Below the pieces are notes generated by a model. The model searched no databases, was not told the origin of the DNA, and saw only the letters and a program-made list of their open reading frames with translations. This document shows, piece after piece, positions 9,789 to 17,483 of a DNA stretch of 64,000 nucleotides. The stretch lies in assembly GCA_963720775.1 (NCBI GenBank), contig CAVRGR010000008.1:62001-126000 (forward strand), written 5' to 3'. Numbering within the stretch: position 1 is the stretch's first letter; each line of letters starts with the position of its first letter. The position numbers were made by a program, and so were the translations under genes. Source of the stretch: JAENVT01 sp963720775. Its GTDB lineage: Bacteria; Actinomycetota; Acidimicrobiia; Acidimicrobiales; Ilumatobacteraceae.

Positions 9789-11195
9789 TCACGACGATGT
9801 GGGTGGCGGCGGTAGTGGAGAAATCACCGCCGGAATCGTCGGCAGCGAGAAACCCACGGTGGCCCCGCCGCCCTCGCGGTTCTCGGCGAACACAGTGCCT
9901 CCGTGCGACTCGACGATGTCGCGCACGATCGCAAGGCCGAGGCCGGACCCGGGCTGGCTGCGCGATCCGACGGATCGGTAGAAGCGATCGAAGATGTGTG
10001 GCAGATCATCGACGGGGACACCGGGCCCGCGATCGCTGACCGCCACGCGACCACTCACGACCGTGACCTCGATCGCGCTCGACGTGCTGAACTTCGCGGC
10101 GTTGTCGATCACGTTGAGCACGGCCCGATCGATGGCCGCCGGGCGGCACGACACCATCGACCCATCGGCGACCAGCAGGATCTCGCGGCCGCTGCGTCGC
10201 CTCACCCGTGCCGCCGCCTGCTCACACAGCACTCCCAGCTCACAATCCTGCGCGGGCTCGTCGTCGCGGCGATCGGTGGCCAGCTCGACCAGCTCGTTGA
10301 CCAGCGCGGTGAGCTCTTTGGTTTCTGTGTCGAGATCGGCAACCAGCTGGTTGCGGGCTTCCGGCTCGAGGTTCTCGAATCGCCGGAGAACCGAGACGTT
10401 CGTGCGCAGGCTGGTCAACGGGGTGCGCAACTCGTGCCCGGCATCTTGCACGAGCTGTTGCTGTTGCTGTCTGCTCCGGGCCAACGCGCCCAGCATGCCA
10501 TTGAGCGCCGCACCGAGCCGGCCCGTCTCGTCAGTACCGCTGACCGGAACTTCCACATCGAGACGACCCGTCTGGGCAACGTCGTCAGCCGCCTGGGTGA
10601 GTCGTACCAGCCGCCTGGTGACCTGCCGGCCGATCAGCCAACCGATCAGCGCGGCGCCGATGATGACGAGACTGACGGAGAGGAGCGTCCGGTTGCGGAT
10701 CACCGTCAGGGCCCGCTGAGTCTCGCGAGCCGATCGGGCGATCTGGATGGCTCCTCCACCCTGAACCGGAACCGTCAGCATGCGGAACGCCTCGCCGTCG
10801 ATTGTGACGTCGCGGGGTTCGGTGAGGCCGGTGTACGTACCGTTGGCGACGGCGATGTCAGCATCGTCCACGGGAAGTTGGCCGGATCGAGGCGAGAGCT
10901 GCACGGTGCCATCGGCGTCGATGAGCTGGGCCAGAACAGCATCGAATGCACGTGGTGGGGCACCGTCGTCAATGCCGTCGCCATCGGTGTCGATGCCTTG
11001 GCCCGGCCTGATGCCCGAACCACGCCCGAATACGCTGCGCAACTGAGTGGGATTGGCCGCTGCCGTGGTGAGCGAACGATCGACCACCTGGTTCAGCTCG
11101 TGGCGTGTGCTGACGTACGAGGAGATTCCGACGGCAGCGGTGGCACACGCCGCAAGTAGAACCAGCGCGGCGACGATCTTGAGCCGAAGGCTCAT
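9789..11195 (-). CDS. MprB-like sensor histidine kinase with a calcium-type motif in its sensor domain
   Basis: Membrane sensor kinase of 468 residues. TM1 is at about 8-26 and TM2 at about 172-190. The extracytoplasmic sensor between them includes DTDGDGIDD at residues 69-77, which resembles the Asp-rich calcium loops of thrombospondin type-3/dockerin repeats. HAMP follows TM2, then a Gln stretch, the H-box AGHELRTPLTSLRTN (His254), and a HATPase domain with an N-box (NVIDNAAKF), SDRGPGVP and GSGLGLAIV. The H-box region closely resembles mycobacterial MprB. The gene overlaps the response regulator stop by 4 bp. The calcium idea is inference from the motif only. Confidence 0.92.
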   Translation of the reverse strand: MSLRLKIVAALVLLAACATAAVGISSYVSTRHELNQVVDRSLTTAAANPTQLRSVFGRGSGIRPGQGIDTDGDGIDDGAPPRAFDAVLAQLIDADGTVQLSPRSGQLPVDDADIAVANGTYTGLTEPRDVTIDGEAFRMLTVPVQGGGAIQIARSARETQRALTVIRNRTLLSVSLVIIGAALIGWLIGRQVTRRLVRLTQAADDVAQTGRLDVEVPVSGTDETGRLGAALNGMLGALARSRQQQQQLVQDAGHELRTPLTSLRTNVSVLRRFENLEPEARNQLVADLDTETKELTALVNELVELATDRRDDEPAQDCELGVLCEQAAARVRRRSGREILLVADGSMVSCRPAAIDRAVLNVIDNAAKFSTSSAIEVTVVSGRVAVSDRGPGVPVDDLPHIFDRFYRSVGSRSQPGSGLGLAIVRDIVESHGGTVFAENREGGGATVGFSLPTIPAVISPLPPPPTSS

Positions 11196-11881
11196 GATGC
11201 CCGGGCGGAGTAGCCCACGCCTCGGACGGTATGGATCACCTTCGCTTCACCCGGCAGTTCGAGCTTGCGACGAAGGTACGAGATGTAGACGGCCAGGTTC
11301 TTCGAGTCGGGTCCGAAGTCGTAGCCCCAGATGCGGTCGTAGATCGTCGAGTGATCGAGGACGATTCCCTGGTTGCGCAGCAGCAGTTCGAGCAGATCGA
11401 ACTCTGTCTTCGACAAGTCGATCTCCCGCTCGGCGCGCCAGACGCGGCGCGACGTCGGGTCGAGGCGCACATCGAGGAGCTGCACTGCGTCGCCCCCCGG
11501 GCCATCGTCGGGCTTCGTTCGTCGCAGCAGAGCACGGAGTCGGGCGAACAACTCGTCGAGGTCAAATGGTTTGGCGAGGTAGTCGTCGGCGCCGGCATCG
11601 AGCCCGGCAACACGGTCGGGAGTCTCCGTACGCGCCGTCAACATCAGCACCGGCAGCCGGTTGCGTTCGGCGCGGAGCACGCGGCAAACGGTCAGCCCGT
11701 CGATGTTGGGCATCATCACGTCGAGGATGGCCACATCCGGCTGGGCGGACTCGATCAGGGTGAGTGCGGTGTTGCCGTCGTTGGCCTGCACCACGTCGTA
11801 GCCCTCGAGACCGAGGGCTCGGGTCAGCGCGTCGCGGATGGCCCGGTCATCATCGGCGATCAGGACTCGGGCGCTCATCAC
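11192..11881 (-). CDS. OmpR/PhoB-family response regulator (MprA-like)
   Basis: DNA-binding partner of the adjacent kinase; 229 residues. The receiver domain has the acidic pair at DDD near residue 10, the phospho-acceptor Asp54 (AILDVMMP), Thr of MLTART and Lys of LAKPFD. The C-terminal winged helix has the typical LSKTEFDLLELLLRN and VYISYLRRKLE recognition segment, ending in HTVRGVGY. Start is GTG 11881 or ATG 11878. A 13-bp inverted repeat just upstream (11895-11932) separates it from the secreted-protein gene. Its target sites are not visible here. Confidence 0.93.
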   Translation of the reverse strand: MMSARVLIADDDRAIRDALTRALGLEGYDVVQANDGNTALTLIESAQPDVAILDVMMPNIDGLTVCRVLRAERNRLPVLMLTARTETPDRVAGLDAGADDYLAKPFDLDELFARLRALLRRTKPDDGPGGDAVQLLDVRLDPTSRRVWRAEREIDLSKTEFDLLELLLRNQGIVLDHSTIYDRIWGYDFGPDSKNLAVYISYLRRKLELPGEAKVIHTVRGVGYSARAS

Positions 11882-11894
11882 TACTCATTCTGAC

Positions 11895-11932
11895 CGGCCG
11901 GGACAGCGAGGGAGGGCAAGCTGTCCCGGCCG
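11895..11932 (-). terminator. Perfect 13-bp inverted repeat, terminator or attenuator hairpin
   Basis: The arms CGGCCGGGACAGC (11895-11907) and GCTGTCCCGGCCG (11920-11932) are exact complements around a 12-nt loop. The hairpin starts 10 bp after the stop of the secreted-protein gene and ends 13 bp before the response-regulator start, both on the minus strand. There is no U-run, so it may terminate only part of transcription or protect the upstream mRNA end, giving different levels of the secreted protein and the regulators. Confidence 0.6.
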
Positions 11933-11942
11933 AGTCGAGAAT

Positions 11943-12767
11943 TCAGCCGGCGACCGTGGTCACTGGACTATCGGCGGGTGTGTCGGTCGGGGCCGGAACG
12001 CCGCCATCATCGCCGTTGCCATCGCCGTGATTCCGCGGGCCGAAGCCTCGGCCGGGCCCCATGCCGCGACCGCCGAACATCGGGCCCCCGAACGTATGAG
12101 CGTTGTTGACGAAGTCGGTGGCCAGGGTCGTGAGGCCCGACACGATCTTGTCGGCTTGAGCCTGGGTGAGATCACCGGCGGTCACCTTGGCATTGATCTT
12201 CGTGGTTGCCTCGGCGACGATCGCATCGATCACGTCCTGCGCCGTCTTGCCCTTGCTGACCGCCAGGTCGGCGAGCGACTGCCCGCTCTGCAGTGCCGTG
12301 CGCACCTCGTCGGTGGTGATGCCAAGTGTGGTCGCCACGACGTCGAGGCCGAATTGACCAGCCCCGACCAGCACGCGGTGGCCTCCGCCCATGGGCCCGG
12401 TGGGGCGAGCCGCGGCCAGCGCAGCGATGATCTTGTCGGCCTGAGCCTGGGTGATCGTGCCGTCGTCGATCAGCGGCTGCAGGATCTTCTGCAGGCGGAC
12501 CGACGGATCCGGTTTGGCCGTGTCGGGAGCGTTCGCATCGGTCGGAACGTTCGCGTCGGTCGGTGCAGTCGTGTCGCTCGGTGCCGTCGAATCCGTCGAA
12601 TCCGTCGGAGCCGTGGAGTCGCTCGTGGAATCCCCGACGACCGCCTGTACCGCTGAGGGGGATCCGGACGATGCCCCGGCGGAGCCGGCCATCTCCAGGA
12701 TCAAACCAGCGCCTGCCCCGGCGACCAGACCGATCGCCAAGCCCGTTCCTGCAAGCCTCTTGTTCAT
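11943..12767 (-). CDS. Secreted repeat protein upstream of the MprAB-like system, unknown function
   Basis: No family recognised with confidence. The start ATG 12767 is set by a good Shine-Dalgarno (CTGGAG) and is followed by a signal-like N-terminus (MNKRLAGTGLAIGLVAGAG, with a hydrophobic stretch to about residue 30). A Thr/Ser/Asp/Ala-rich linker follows, then two copies of a helical motif of the form L-x-QAQADKI (ITQAQADKIIAAL and LTQAQADKIVSGL) flanking a segment with LGITTDEVRTAL. The C-terminus is rich in Gly, Met, Pro and Arg. The longer frame to 12836 lacks a signal and is less likely. The position directly ahead of the regulators suggests it belongs to their regulon or senses alongside the kinase; this is inference. 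Confidence 0.72.
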   Translation of the reverse strand: MNKRLAGTGLAIGLVAGAGAGLILEMAGSAGASSGSPSAVQAVVGDSTSDSTAPTDSTDSTAPSDTTAPTDANVPTDANAPDTAKPDPSVRLQKILQPLIDDGTITQAQADKIIAALAAARPTGPMGGGHRVLVGAGQFGLDVVATTLGITTDEVRTALQSGQSLADLAVSKGKTAQDVIDAIVAEATTKINAKVTAGDLTQAQADKIVSGLTTLATDFVNNAHTFGGPMFGGRGMGPGRGFGPRNHGDGNGDDGGVPAPTDTPADSPVTTVAG

Positions 12768-12833
12768 GTTTTCTCCAGTTCGGAATGCCGTGCCGGCGCC
12801 TCGTCCGCCGTCATCGACCGGGTGATCATCGAC

Positions 12834-12847
12834 CACTCAGGTGAGTG
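12834..12847. promoter_or_regulatory. Short palindrome CACTCA-GG-TGAGTG upstream of the secreted-protein gene
   Basis: Six-base arms CACTCA and TGAGTG are exact complements separated by GG, 67 bp upstream of the ATG at 12767 and 35 bp beyond the mtr stop. The spacing is right for a transcription-factor site controlling the secreted-protein gene. It is a single occurrence, so the call is weak. Confidence 0.25.
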
Positions 12848-12881
12848 ATGTATCGGCGGCAAGTAAAAGGCGGGTGAGAAA

Positions 12882-14273
12882 TCAACGCCGATTGAACGCA
12901 TCGATCATCTTGAGGAGGGCTTGCTCGACCACCTCCGAGAGCGCCGGATGGATCCACACCTGGCCGTCGGCGAGTTCGTCGACCGTGTTCCCGAGGTGCA
13001 TCCCTTGCACCAACAACTGCACCAGCACCGAGGCCTGGTAGCCGATGATGTGCGCACCCAGGAGCGTGCGGGTGGTTGGATCGCCGATCAGCTTGCAAAA
13101 CCCGCTCGTGTCTTCCAACGCCCAGCCATAGGCGGCTTCGCCGTAGGGGTGGCTGATCACTGTGATCGGCCGGCCAAGTGCATCGGCTTGCGCCTCGGTG
13201 AGACCGACCGCACCCACCTGCGGGCTGCCGAACACGGCATGAGGCGCGGGACGGGAGTCGAGCCGCCGGAGGTCGTCGGGGTGCAACACGTTGTGTTGGA
13301 TGACCTTCGCCTCGCCATTGGCCATGTGCTTCAGCTGATAACGGCCGTTCACGTCACCCAGCGCCCACACGCCTGGCGCAGTGGTGCGTCCGTACTGATC
13401 GACGACGACGTTGCCGATCGGGCCGACATCGATGCCGGCCAGGTGTGCATCGATCTGGTCACCGTTGGGCAGCCGCCCAGCAGCGACCAGCAGAGCGTCG
13501 CCTTCGACGGTCTCCTCGCCACGGGTACTGGTCACGTGCATGGCGATTCCCTCCGCACTCATGTAGATGCGATGAACCTTGGCGCCCAGCAGCAGCTGGA
13601 ACCGCTGTGCGGCCAGCTCGGTGTAGCGCATGGAGATGTCGCGGTCCTCGGCACCGAGCAGGCGGTGACCGCGATTGACGATCGTCACTTGTGAACCGAG
13701 TGAGCGAAACACGTGGCCGAGCTCGGCGGCGATGAACCCACCGCCGACCACCAGCAGGTGCTTCGGTTGGTGCTCCCTGTGCATGATCGTGTCGCTGGTC
13801 TCGTAGGGCACCTCGTCGATCCCGTGGATCGCCGGGATGAACGCCCGTGCGCCCGTGGCGACGACGACCTGATCACCGGTGATCCTCTGCCCCTCCACCT
13901 CGAGGGTGCGGTCGCCGACGAATCGAGCATCGCCCGGATACACCGTGACGTTGGGGAGGCCGTAGCGGTACTGACGGCCCCCTTCGACCACCGGGTCGAT
14001 GCGTTTGAACACCCGGTCGACGATGGCCGGCCAGTCGGCCGACTCGAACCGGGTGGTCACCCCGTACTTGGGACCGTTGTCGTGAGCTGCCGATTCGGCG
14101 ACATCGGCGGCGTACACGAGCATCTTCGATGGGATGCATCCCCGATTGAGACACGTACCTCCGAACGTCCATCGTTCGACGATTGCAATTCGCCAGTCGT
14201 CCATCTCGTCGTTGATCACCGAGTTCCCAGAACCGGTCCCGACGATGATCAGGTCGTAGTTTTCCCTCGTCAC
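12882..14273 (-). CDS. mtr: Mycothione reductase
   Basis: FAD/NADPH disulfide reductase that reduces mycothione (oxidised mycothiol) to keep the actinobacterial thiol pool reduced. The N-terminal FAD motif is variant but matches Mtr (IIVGTGSGNSV); the redox-active disulfide is GGTCLNRGCIPSKM; a second nucleotide-binding motif is VVGGGFIAAELG; the C-terminal interface motif HPALSEVVEQAL contains the active-site HP...E of the partner subunit. The GSGNS start and the CIPSKMLVYAADVA segment separate it from lipoamide dehydrogenase. GTG 14273 is chosen because the sequence before it (to 14339) does not resemble the family and would run into the divergent gene. Confidence 0.9.
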   Translation of the reverse strand: MTRENYDLIIVGTGSGNSVINDEMDDWRIAIVERWTFGGTCLNRGCIPSKMLVYAADVAESAAHDNGPKYGVTTRFESADWPAIVDRVFKRIDPVVEGGRQYRYGLPNVTVYPGDARFVGDRTLEVEGQRITGDQVVVATGARAFIPAIHGIDEVPYETSDTIMHREHQPKHLLVVGGGFIAAELGHVFRSLGSQVTIVNRGHRLLGAEDRDISMRYTELAAQRFQLLLGAKVHRIYMSAEGIAMHVTSTRGEETVEGDALLVAAGRLPNGDQIDAHLAGIDVGPIGNVVVDQYGRTTAPGVWALGDVNGRYQLKHMANGEAKVIQHNVLHPDDLRRLDSRPAPHAVFGSPQVGAVGLTEAQADALGRPITVISHPYGEAAYGWALEDTSGFCKLIGDPTTRTLLGAHIIGYQASVLVQLLVQGMHLGNTVDELADGQVWIHPALSEVVEQALLKMIDAFNRR

Positions 14274-14310
14274 CGCCTCAGCCTTGCAGCTCGACTGGCA
14301 GAATTGTCGA

Positions 14311-15417
14311 GTGGCAACCATCGATCTGATCCAAACCACCGACTCGTGCCTTCACGTCACTTGGGACGACGGAGTGGAGAGCTGGTATCCCTGGCTGTGG
14401 TTGCGCGACCATGCTCACGACGAGGCCACGATGCATCCCGTCACCCAACAGCGCCAGCTCGACACCGCGTCGTTGCCTGCCGACCTGCGAGCAACTGCAG
14501 CGGTCGCCGAAAACGGTGTTGCTCGCCTCACCTGGGAGGGTGGCTCGTACGTGTCGGAGGTTCCGATCACCTTCCTGCGACGCTTCTGCCTGCCGAGGAC
14601 CGCGCAGATCGCCAGCATGCCGCGCCCGGCGCTCTGGGATGCCGCCGCGGTCGCCGACCTGCCACTTCGAGTCTCGTACGACTCGGTGATGGCCGACGAC
14701 GACGGTGTACGGCAGTGGCTCGCCACCGTCGCGACCTACGGATTTGCGATCGTCACCGGTGCGCCGGCAAGCACCGAAGCCACCGCCGCCTTGATACGCC
14801 GCGTGGGGTACGTGCGCGAGACCATCTTCGGCGGGTTTTGGGAGTTCACCGCGGATCTGTCAAAGGCCGACCTGGCGTACACCAACGTGCACCTCGCGGC
14901 CCACACCGACGGCACGTACTGCCACGACGCACCGGGGTTGCAGATGCTTCACTGCCTGTACTTCGACGGCACCGGCGGCGACTCCACCCTCGTCGACGGG
15001 TTCAAGATCGCCGACGTCCTTCGGGAGACGGAGGCGGAGCTGTTCGACGTGTTGTCGACGGTTGCCATACCCGGTCAGTACATCGGCGACGGGGCGCACC
15101 TCATGTCGGCTCGACCCGTGTTCCGTCACGATCATTCCGGCGCGCTGGTGCAGGTGTCCTACAACAACTCCGACAGAGCTCCGTTCCTGCTACCACCCGA
15201 CGAGATGGCGCTGTTGTATGCCGCGCTTCGTGCGTTCGATCAGCTCGCCAACGGCGACTCGATGCAATGGCGACACGTACTTCGCCCCGGCGAGGCGCTG
15301 TTGTTCGACAACTGGCGAGTGCTGCACGGCCGATACGCATACACCGGCAAGCGCACGCTGTGCGGCGCCTACCTGAACCACGAGGATTTCGAGAGCAGAC
15401 TGCGCCTGCTCACGTGA
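14311..15417 (+). CDS. Gamma-butyrobetaine/trimethyllysine-type 2-oxoglutarate dioxygenase
   Basis: Fe(II)/2-oxoglutarate oxygenase of the TauD clan, with an N-terminal GBBH-like (DUF971) domain (HVTWDDGVESWYPWLWLRDH, roughly the first 90 residues) and a C-terminal TauD domain. The iron ligands are visible as AAHTDGTY (H-x-D) and a distal His in RVLHGRYAY, with the 2-oxoglutarate-binding Arg likely in TGKR. In relatives the reaction makes L-carnitine from gamma-butyrobetaine; substrate here is unproven. The start is uncertain: GTG 14311 (used) or TTG 14284. The stop overlaps the next gene (GTGA). Divergent from mtr, with only 37 bp between starts. Confidence 0.85.
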   Translation: MATIDLIQTTDSCLHVTWDDGVESWYPWLWLRDHAHDEATMHPVTQQRQLDTASLPADLRATAAVAENGVARLTWEGGSYVSEVPITFLRRFCLPRTAQIASMPRPALWDAAAVADLPLRVSYDSVMADDDGVRQWLATVATYGFAIVTGAPASTEATAALIRRVGYVRETIFGGFWEFTADLSKADLAYTNVHLAAHTDGTYCHDAPGLQMLHCLYFDGTGGDSTLVDGFKIADVLRETEAELFDVLSTVAIPGQYIGDGAHLMSARPVFRHDHSGALVQVSYNNSDRAPFLLPPDEMALLYAALRAFDQLANGDSMQWRHVLRPGEALLFDNWRVLHGRYAYTGKRTLCGAYLNHEDFESRLRLLT

Positions 15418-16076
15418 GTAGCGCGGAGGAGGGCGTGGAGGACATCGTCGACGGCGAGGTCACGTGGCGCTTCGATCGCAACTTCCTCACATCCAACTGG
15501 ACCTGCATCTGGGGCAGAGGTTGCAAGGGCATCCTCGACGAGCCGGCCGAGGATCTGAACCAGGGTTGCTGCTCCATCGGTGCCGAGCTCGCCGACCCTG
15601 ACGAAGCGATGACGATCTCCGCGCTCGCCGCCACGCTGGAACCCGAGCATTTTCAGCACCAGTCGGCCATCGACGCCGACGACGTTTTCAGCGACGGCTC
15701 ACGGACGAACACCAAGATCGTCGACGGGGCGTGCATCTTCCTCAACCGACCCGGCTTTCCCGGCGGCGAAGGATGCGCGCTGCACCTCGCCGCGTTGCAG
15801 GCAGGCGAGTCTCCTGTCGCGTGGAAGCCCTCGGTGTGCTGGCAGCTTCCCATCAAGGTCGACTGGGAGCTGCGAGCCGACGGATCGGAGATCGCCACGG
15901 TTCGCGGCTGGGAACGCCGCGATTGGGGCGACGAGGGCGGTTCGATGCACTGGTGCTGCACGGAAGGACCCGAGGCGTACGTCGGCGAGCAGACCGTGGT
16001 CGACTCGCTGGCCGACGAGCTCATCGCCGTGACCGGCAACGACGTGTACGTCGAGCTCCGCCGCCGCCTGCGCTGA
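15414..16076 (+). CDS. Cysteine-cluster protein (DUF3109/YkgJ-like), unknown function
   Basis: About 220 residues starting at a GTG that overlaps the dioxygenase stop. Cysteines form a recognisable pattern: C-x5-C near residue 31 (TCIWGRGCKG), CC near residue 49 (QGCCSIG), C-x15-C (ACIFLNRPGF through GCALHLAAL), KPSVCWQLP, and CC near the end (HWCCTEG). The phrase ACIFLN...GCALH...KPSVC is characteristic of DUF3109/YkgJ-type proteins, thought to bind a metal or Fe-S cluster. No function is established. Tight coupling to a non-haem iron dioxygenase suggests a role with iron or with that enzyme (inference). Confidence 0.7.
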   Translation: MSSAEEGVEDIVDGEVTWRFDRNFLTSNWTCIWGRGCKGILDEPAEDLNQGCCSIGAELADPDEAMTISALAATLEPEHFQHQSAIDADDVFSDGSRTNTKIVDGACIFLNRPGFPGGEGCALHLAALQAGESPVAWKPSVCWQLPIKVDWELRADGSEIATVRGWERRDWGDEGGSMHWCCTEGPEAYVGEQTVVDSLADELIAVTGNDVYVELRRRLR

Positions 16077-16092
16077 CGACACCGGCGCAGGC
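16066..16092 (+). terminator. Hairpin across the stop codon of the cysteine-cluster gene
   Basis: Arms GCCTGCGC (16066-16073) and GCGCAGGC (16085-16092) are exact complements with an 11-nt loop that contains the TGA stop. A second small GC hairpin follows (GCCCG-AGC-GGGC). There is no T-run, as is common for high-GC terminators. Confidence 0.4.
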
Positions 16093-16134
16093 TCGCCCGA
16101 GCGGGCCAACATGGCCCCCGCGCGATCGAGTCGC

Positions 16135-16238
16135 ATGGGCGCGATTTTGGAAGCACGACTTCTGATTTCAAACCCAGGCAGGTCCAATGGGCGCTATCTC
16201 GGAAGGCGGGCTTCCATTTTCGCGCCCAATGAGACTGG
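16135..16238 (+). repeat. Tandem pair of the 52-bp intergenic repeat (family A, locus 2)
   Basis: Two diverged 52-bp units (16135-16186 and 16187-16238), each beginning ATGGGCGC and carrying GGAAG at the same offset. My hand alignment of the second unit with a minus-strand unit of locus 1 gives 35 identities in 52 with no gaps, including ATGGGCGC, GGAAG and CGCGCCCAA at identical offsets. The left unit is more degenerate. The start of the first unit and the end of the second are inverted copies of each other (CATGGGCGCG... and ...CGCGCCCAAT), so the pair can fold as one larger hairpin, like a REP/BIME element. Confidence 0.7.
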
Positions 16239-16318
16239 ATCGGCCGCCCGCATCAGAGGCGCGGCGAGCACGGATCGGCGATGCTGGCAACCAGTGCGCG
16301 GTACCCGGTCGACTCCGC

Positions 16319-16470
16319 TCAGGGCAGGAGCGTGGTCAACCGAACGACGAGTCCGTCGGGGTCGACGACGTCGACTCCCGGAACCCGCTCGTCGCCTCTT
16401 CGGTCGTGCCCTCCGCCCAGCGGAACGCGATCACCTGCCGGAACACGTCACGGCACCAGGTCGGGCGAGG
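16319..16470 (-). pseudogene. Degenerate coding remnant, possibly a VOC/glyoxalase or Dabb protein end
   Basis: The rest of the 429-bp gap (16077-16505) holds no intact gene. On the minus strand two frames read as protein-like pieces: VFRQVIAFRWAEGTTEEAT, then, after a frame change, VPGVDVVDPDGLVVRLTTLLP and a stop at 16319-16321. The D-PDG-VV-L ending is typical of VOC-fold proteins. The region upstream is not open in any frame for long. This is best read as a decayed fragment; the evidence is only this short similarity. Confidence 0.3.
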
Positions 16471-16505
16471 CTGGGTGCATCACCACGATCCGTAGACTTG
16501 GCGGC

Positions 16506-17483
16506 ATGGACAAGCAGGCTCGAATCTACGTCGCTGGTCATGCCGGCCTGGTGGGCTCTGCGGTTGTTCGCCGTCTGCAAGCCGAAGGCTTCACGAACAT
16601 CCTCACGGCCAAGCGCCAACAACTCGACCTGCGCGATCAAGCCGAGGTGTCGCATTGGTTCAAGGCGAATCAACCCGAGTACGTGTTCCTCGTCGCCGGC
16701 ACGGTCGGGGGCATCATGGCCAACAGCACGCGACCTGCAGAGTTCATCTACGACAACATGATGATCCACGGAACCGTCGTGCACGCCTGCCATCTCTACG
16801 ACGTTCAGAAGTTGCTGTACCTCGGCTCGTCGTGCATCTACCCCCGCGAAGCAACTCAGCCGATCACCGAGGATCAGTTGCTCACAGGCCCGCTGGAACC
16901 TACCAATGAGTGGTATGCCATCGCCAAGATCGCCGGCATCAAGCTGTGCCAGGCCTACCGCCGTCAGTACGGATGCGACTTCATCTCGGCGATGCCGACC
17001 AACCTGTACGGCCCGCACGACAACTTCGACCTCACCAGCGGGCACGTGTTGCCGTCGCTCATCCGCAAGTTCCACGATGCCAAGATCTCCGGTGCGGCCG
17101 ACGTCGAGATCTGGGGCACCGGCTCACCAATGCGCGAGTTCCTGCATGTCGACGACCTCGCCGATGCATGCCTCCACCTGATGCAGCACTACAGCGACGA
17201 GTCGCACATCAACATCGGAACCGGGCTCGATCTGTCGATCCGCGCCCTCGCCGAAAAGGTCCGCGATCTCGTCTACCCGGCTGCGGAGTTGCGATTCGAC
17301 ACCTCGAAGCCCGACGGCACCCCGCGCAAGGTGCTCGACGTCACGCGTCTCGCCTCCACCGGCTGGGCACCGAAGATCGACCTCGATGCGGGTCTCAAGG
17401 AGACCTACCAGTGGTTCCTCGAACAACAGGCCGCAAACACCGGTCTACGAGGTGTCGAGAGCCTGGTTGCGGCGATCGATTGA
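16506..17483 (+). CDS. fcl: GDP-L-fucose synthase
   Basis: Converts GDP-4-keto-6-deoxymannose to GDP-L-fucose with NADPH for surface polysaccharides. The 325-residue product has the short-chain dehydrogenase fold: nucleotide motif GHAGLVGSAV at residues 9-18, the family phrase LGSSCIYPREATQPI (catalytic Ser/Cys region), YAIAKIAGIK with the catalytic Tyr-x3-Lys, and NLYGPHDNFD. ATG 16506 is used because the frame upstream to 16281 covers the repeats and is not family-like. Its partner gmd (GDP-mannose dehydratase) is not in this window. The 3' end overlaps the opposite-strand kinase by 39 bp. Confidence 0.93.
   Translation: MDKQARIYVAGHAGLVGSAVVRRLQAEGFTNILTAKRQQLDLRDQAEVSHWFKANQPEYVFLVAGTVGGIMANSTRPAEFIYDNMMIHGTVVHACHLYDVQKLLYLGSSCIYPREATQPITEDQLLTGPLEPTNEWYAIAKIAGIKLCQAYRRQYGCDFISAMPTNLYGPHDNFDLTSGHVLPSLIRKFHDAKISGAADVEIWGTGSPMREFLHVDDLADACLHLMQHYSDESHINIGTGLDLSIRALAEKVRDLVYPAAELRFDTSKPDGTPRKVLDVTRLASTGWAPKIDLDAGLKETYQWFLEQQAANTGLRGVESLVAAID

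Noticed and set aside
13713..16076. A 787-codon plus-strand frame through mtr, the dioxygenase and the cysteine-cluster gene
   Set aside because: Only the last 220 codons look like protein, and the rest is antisense or out of frame with recognised genes.
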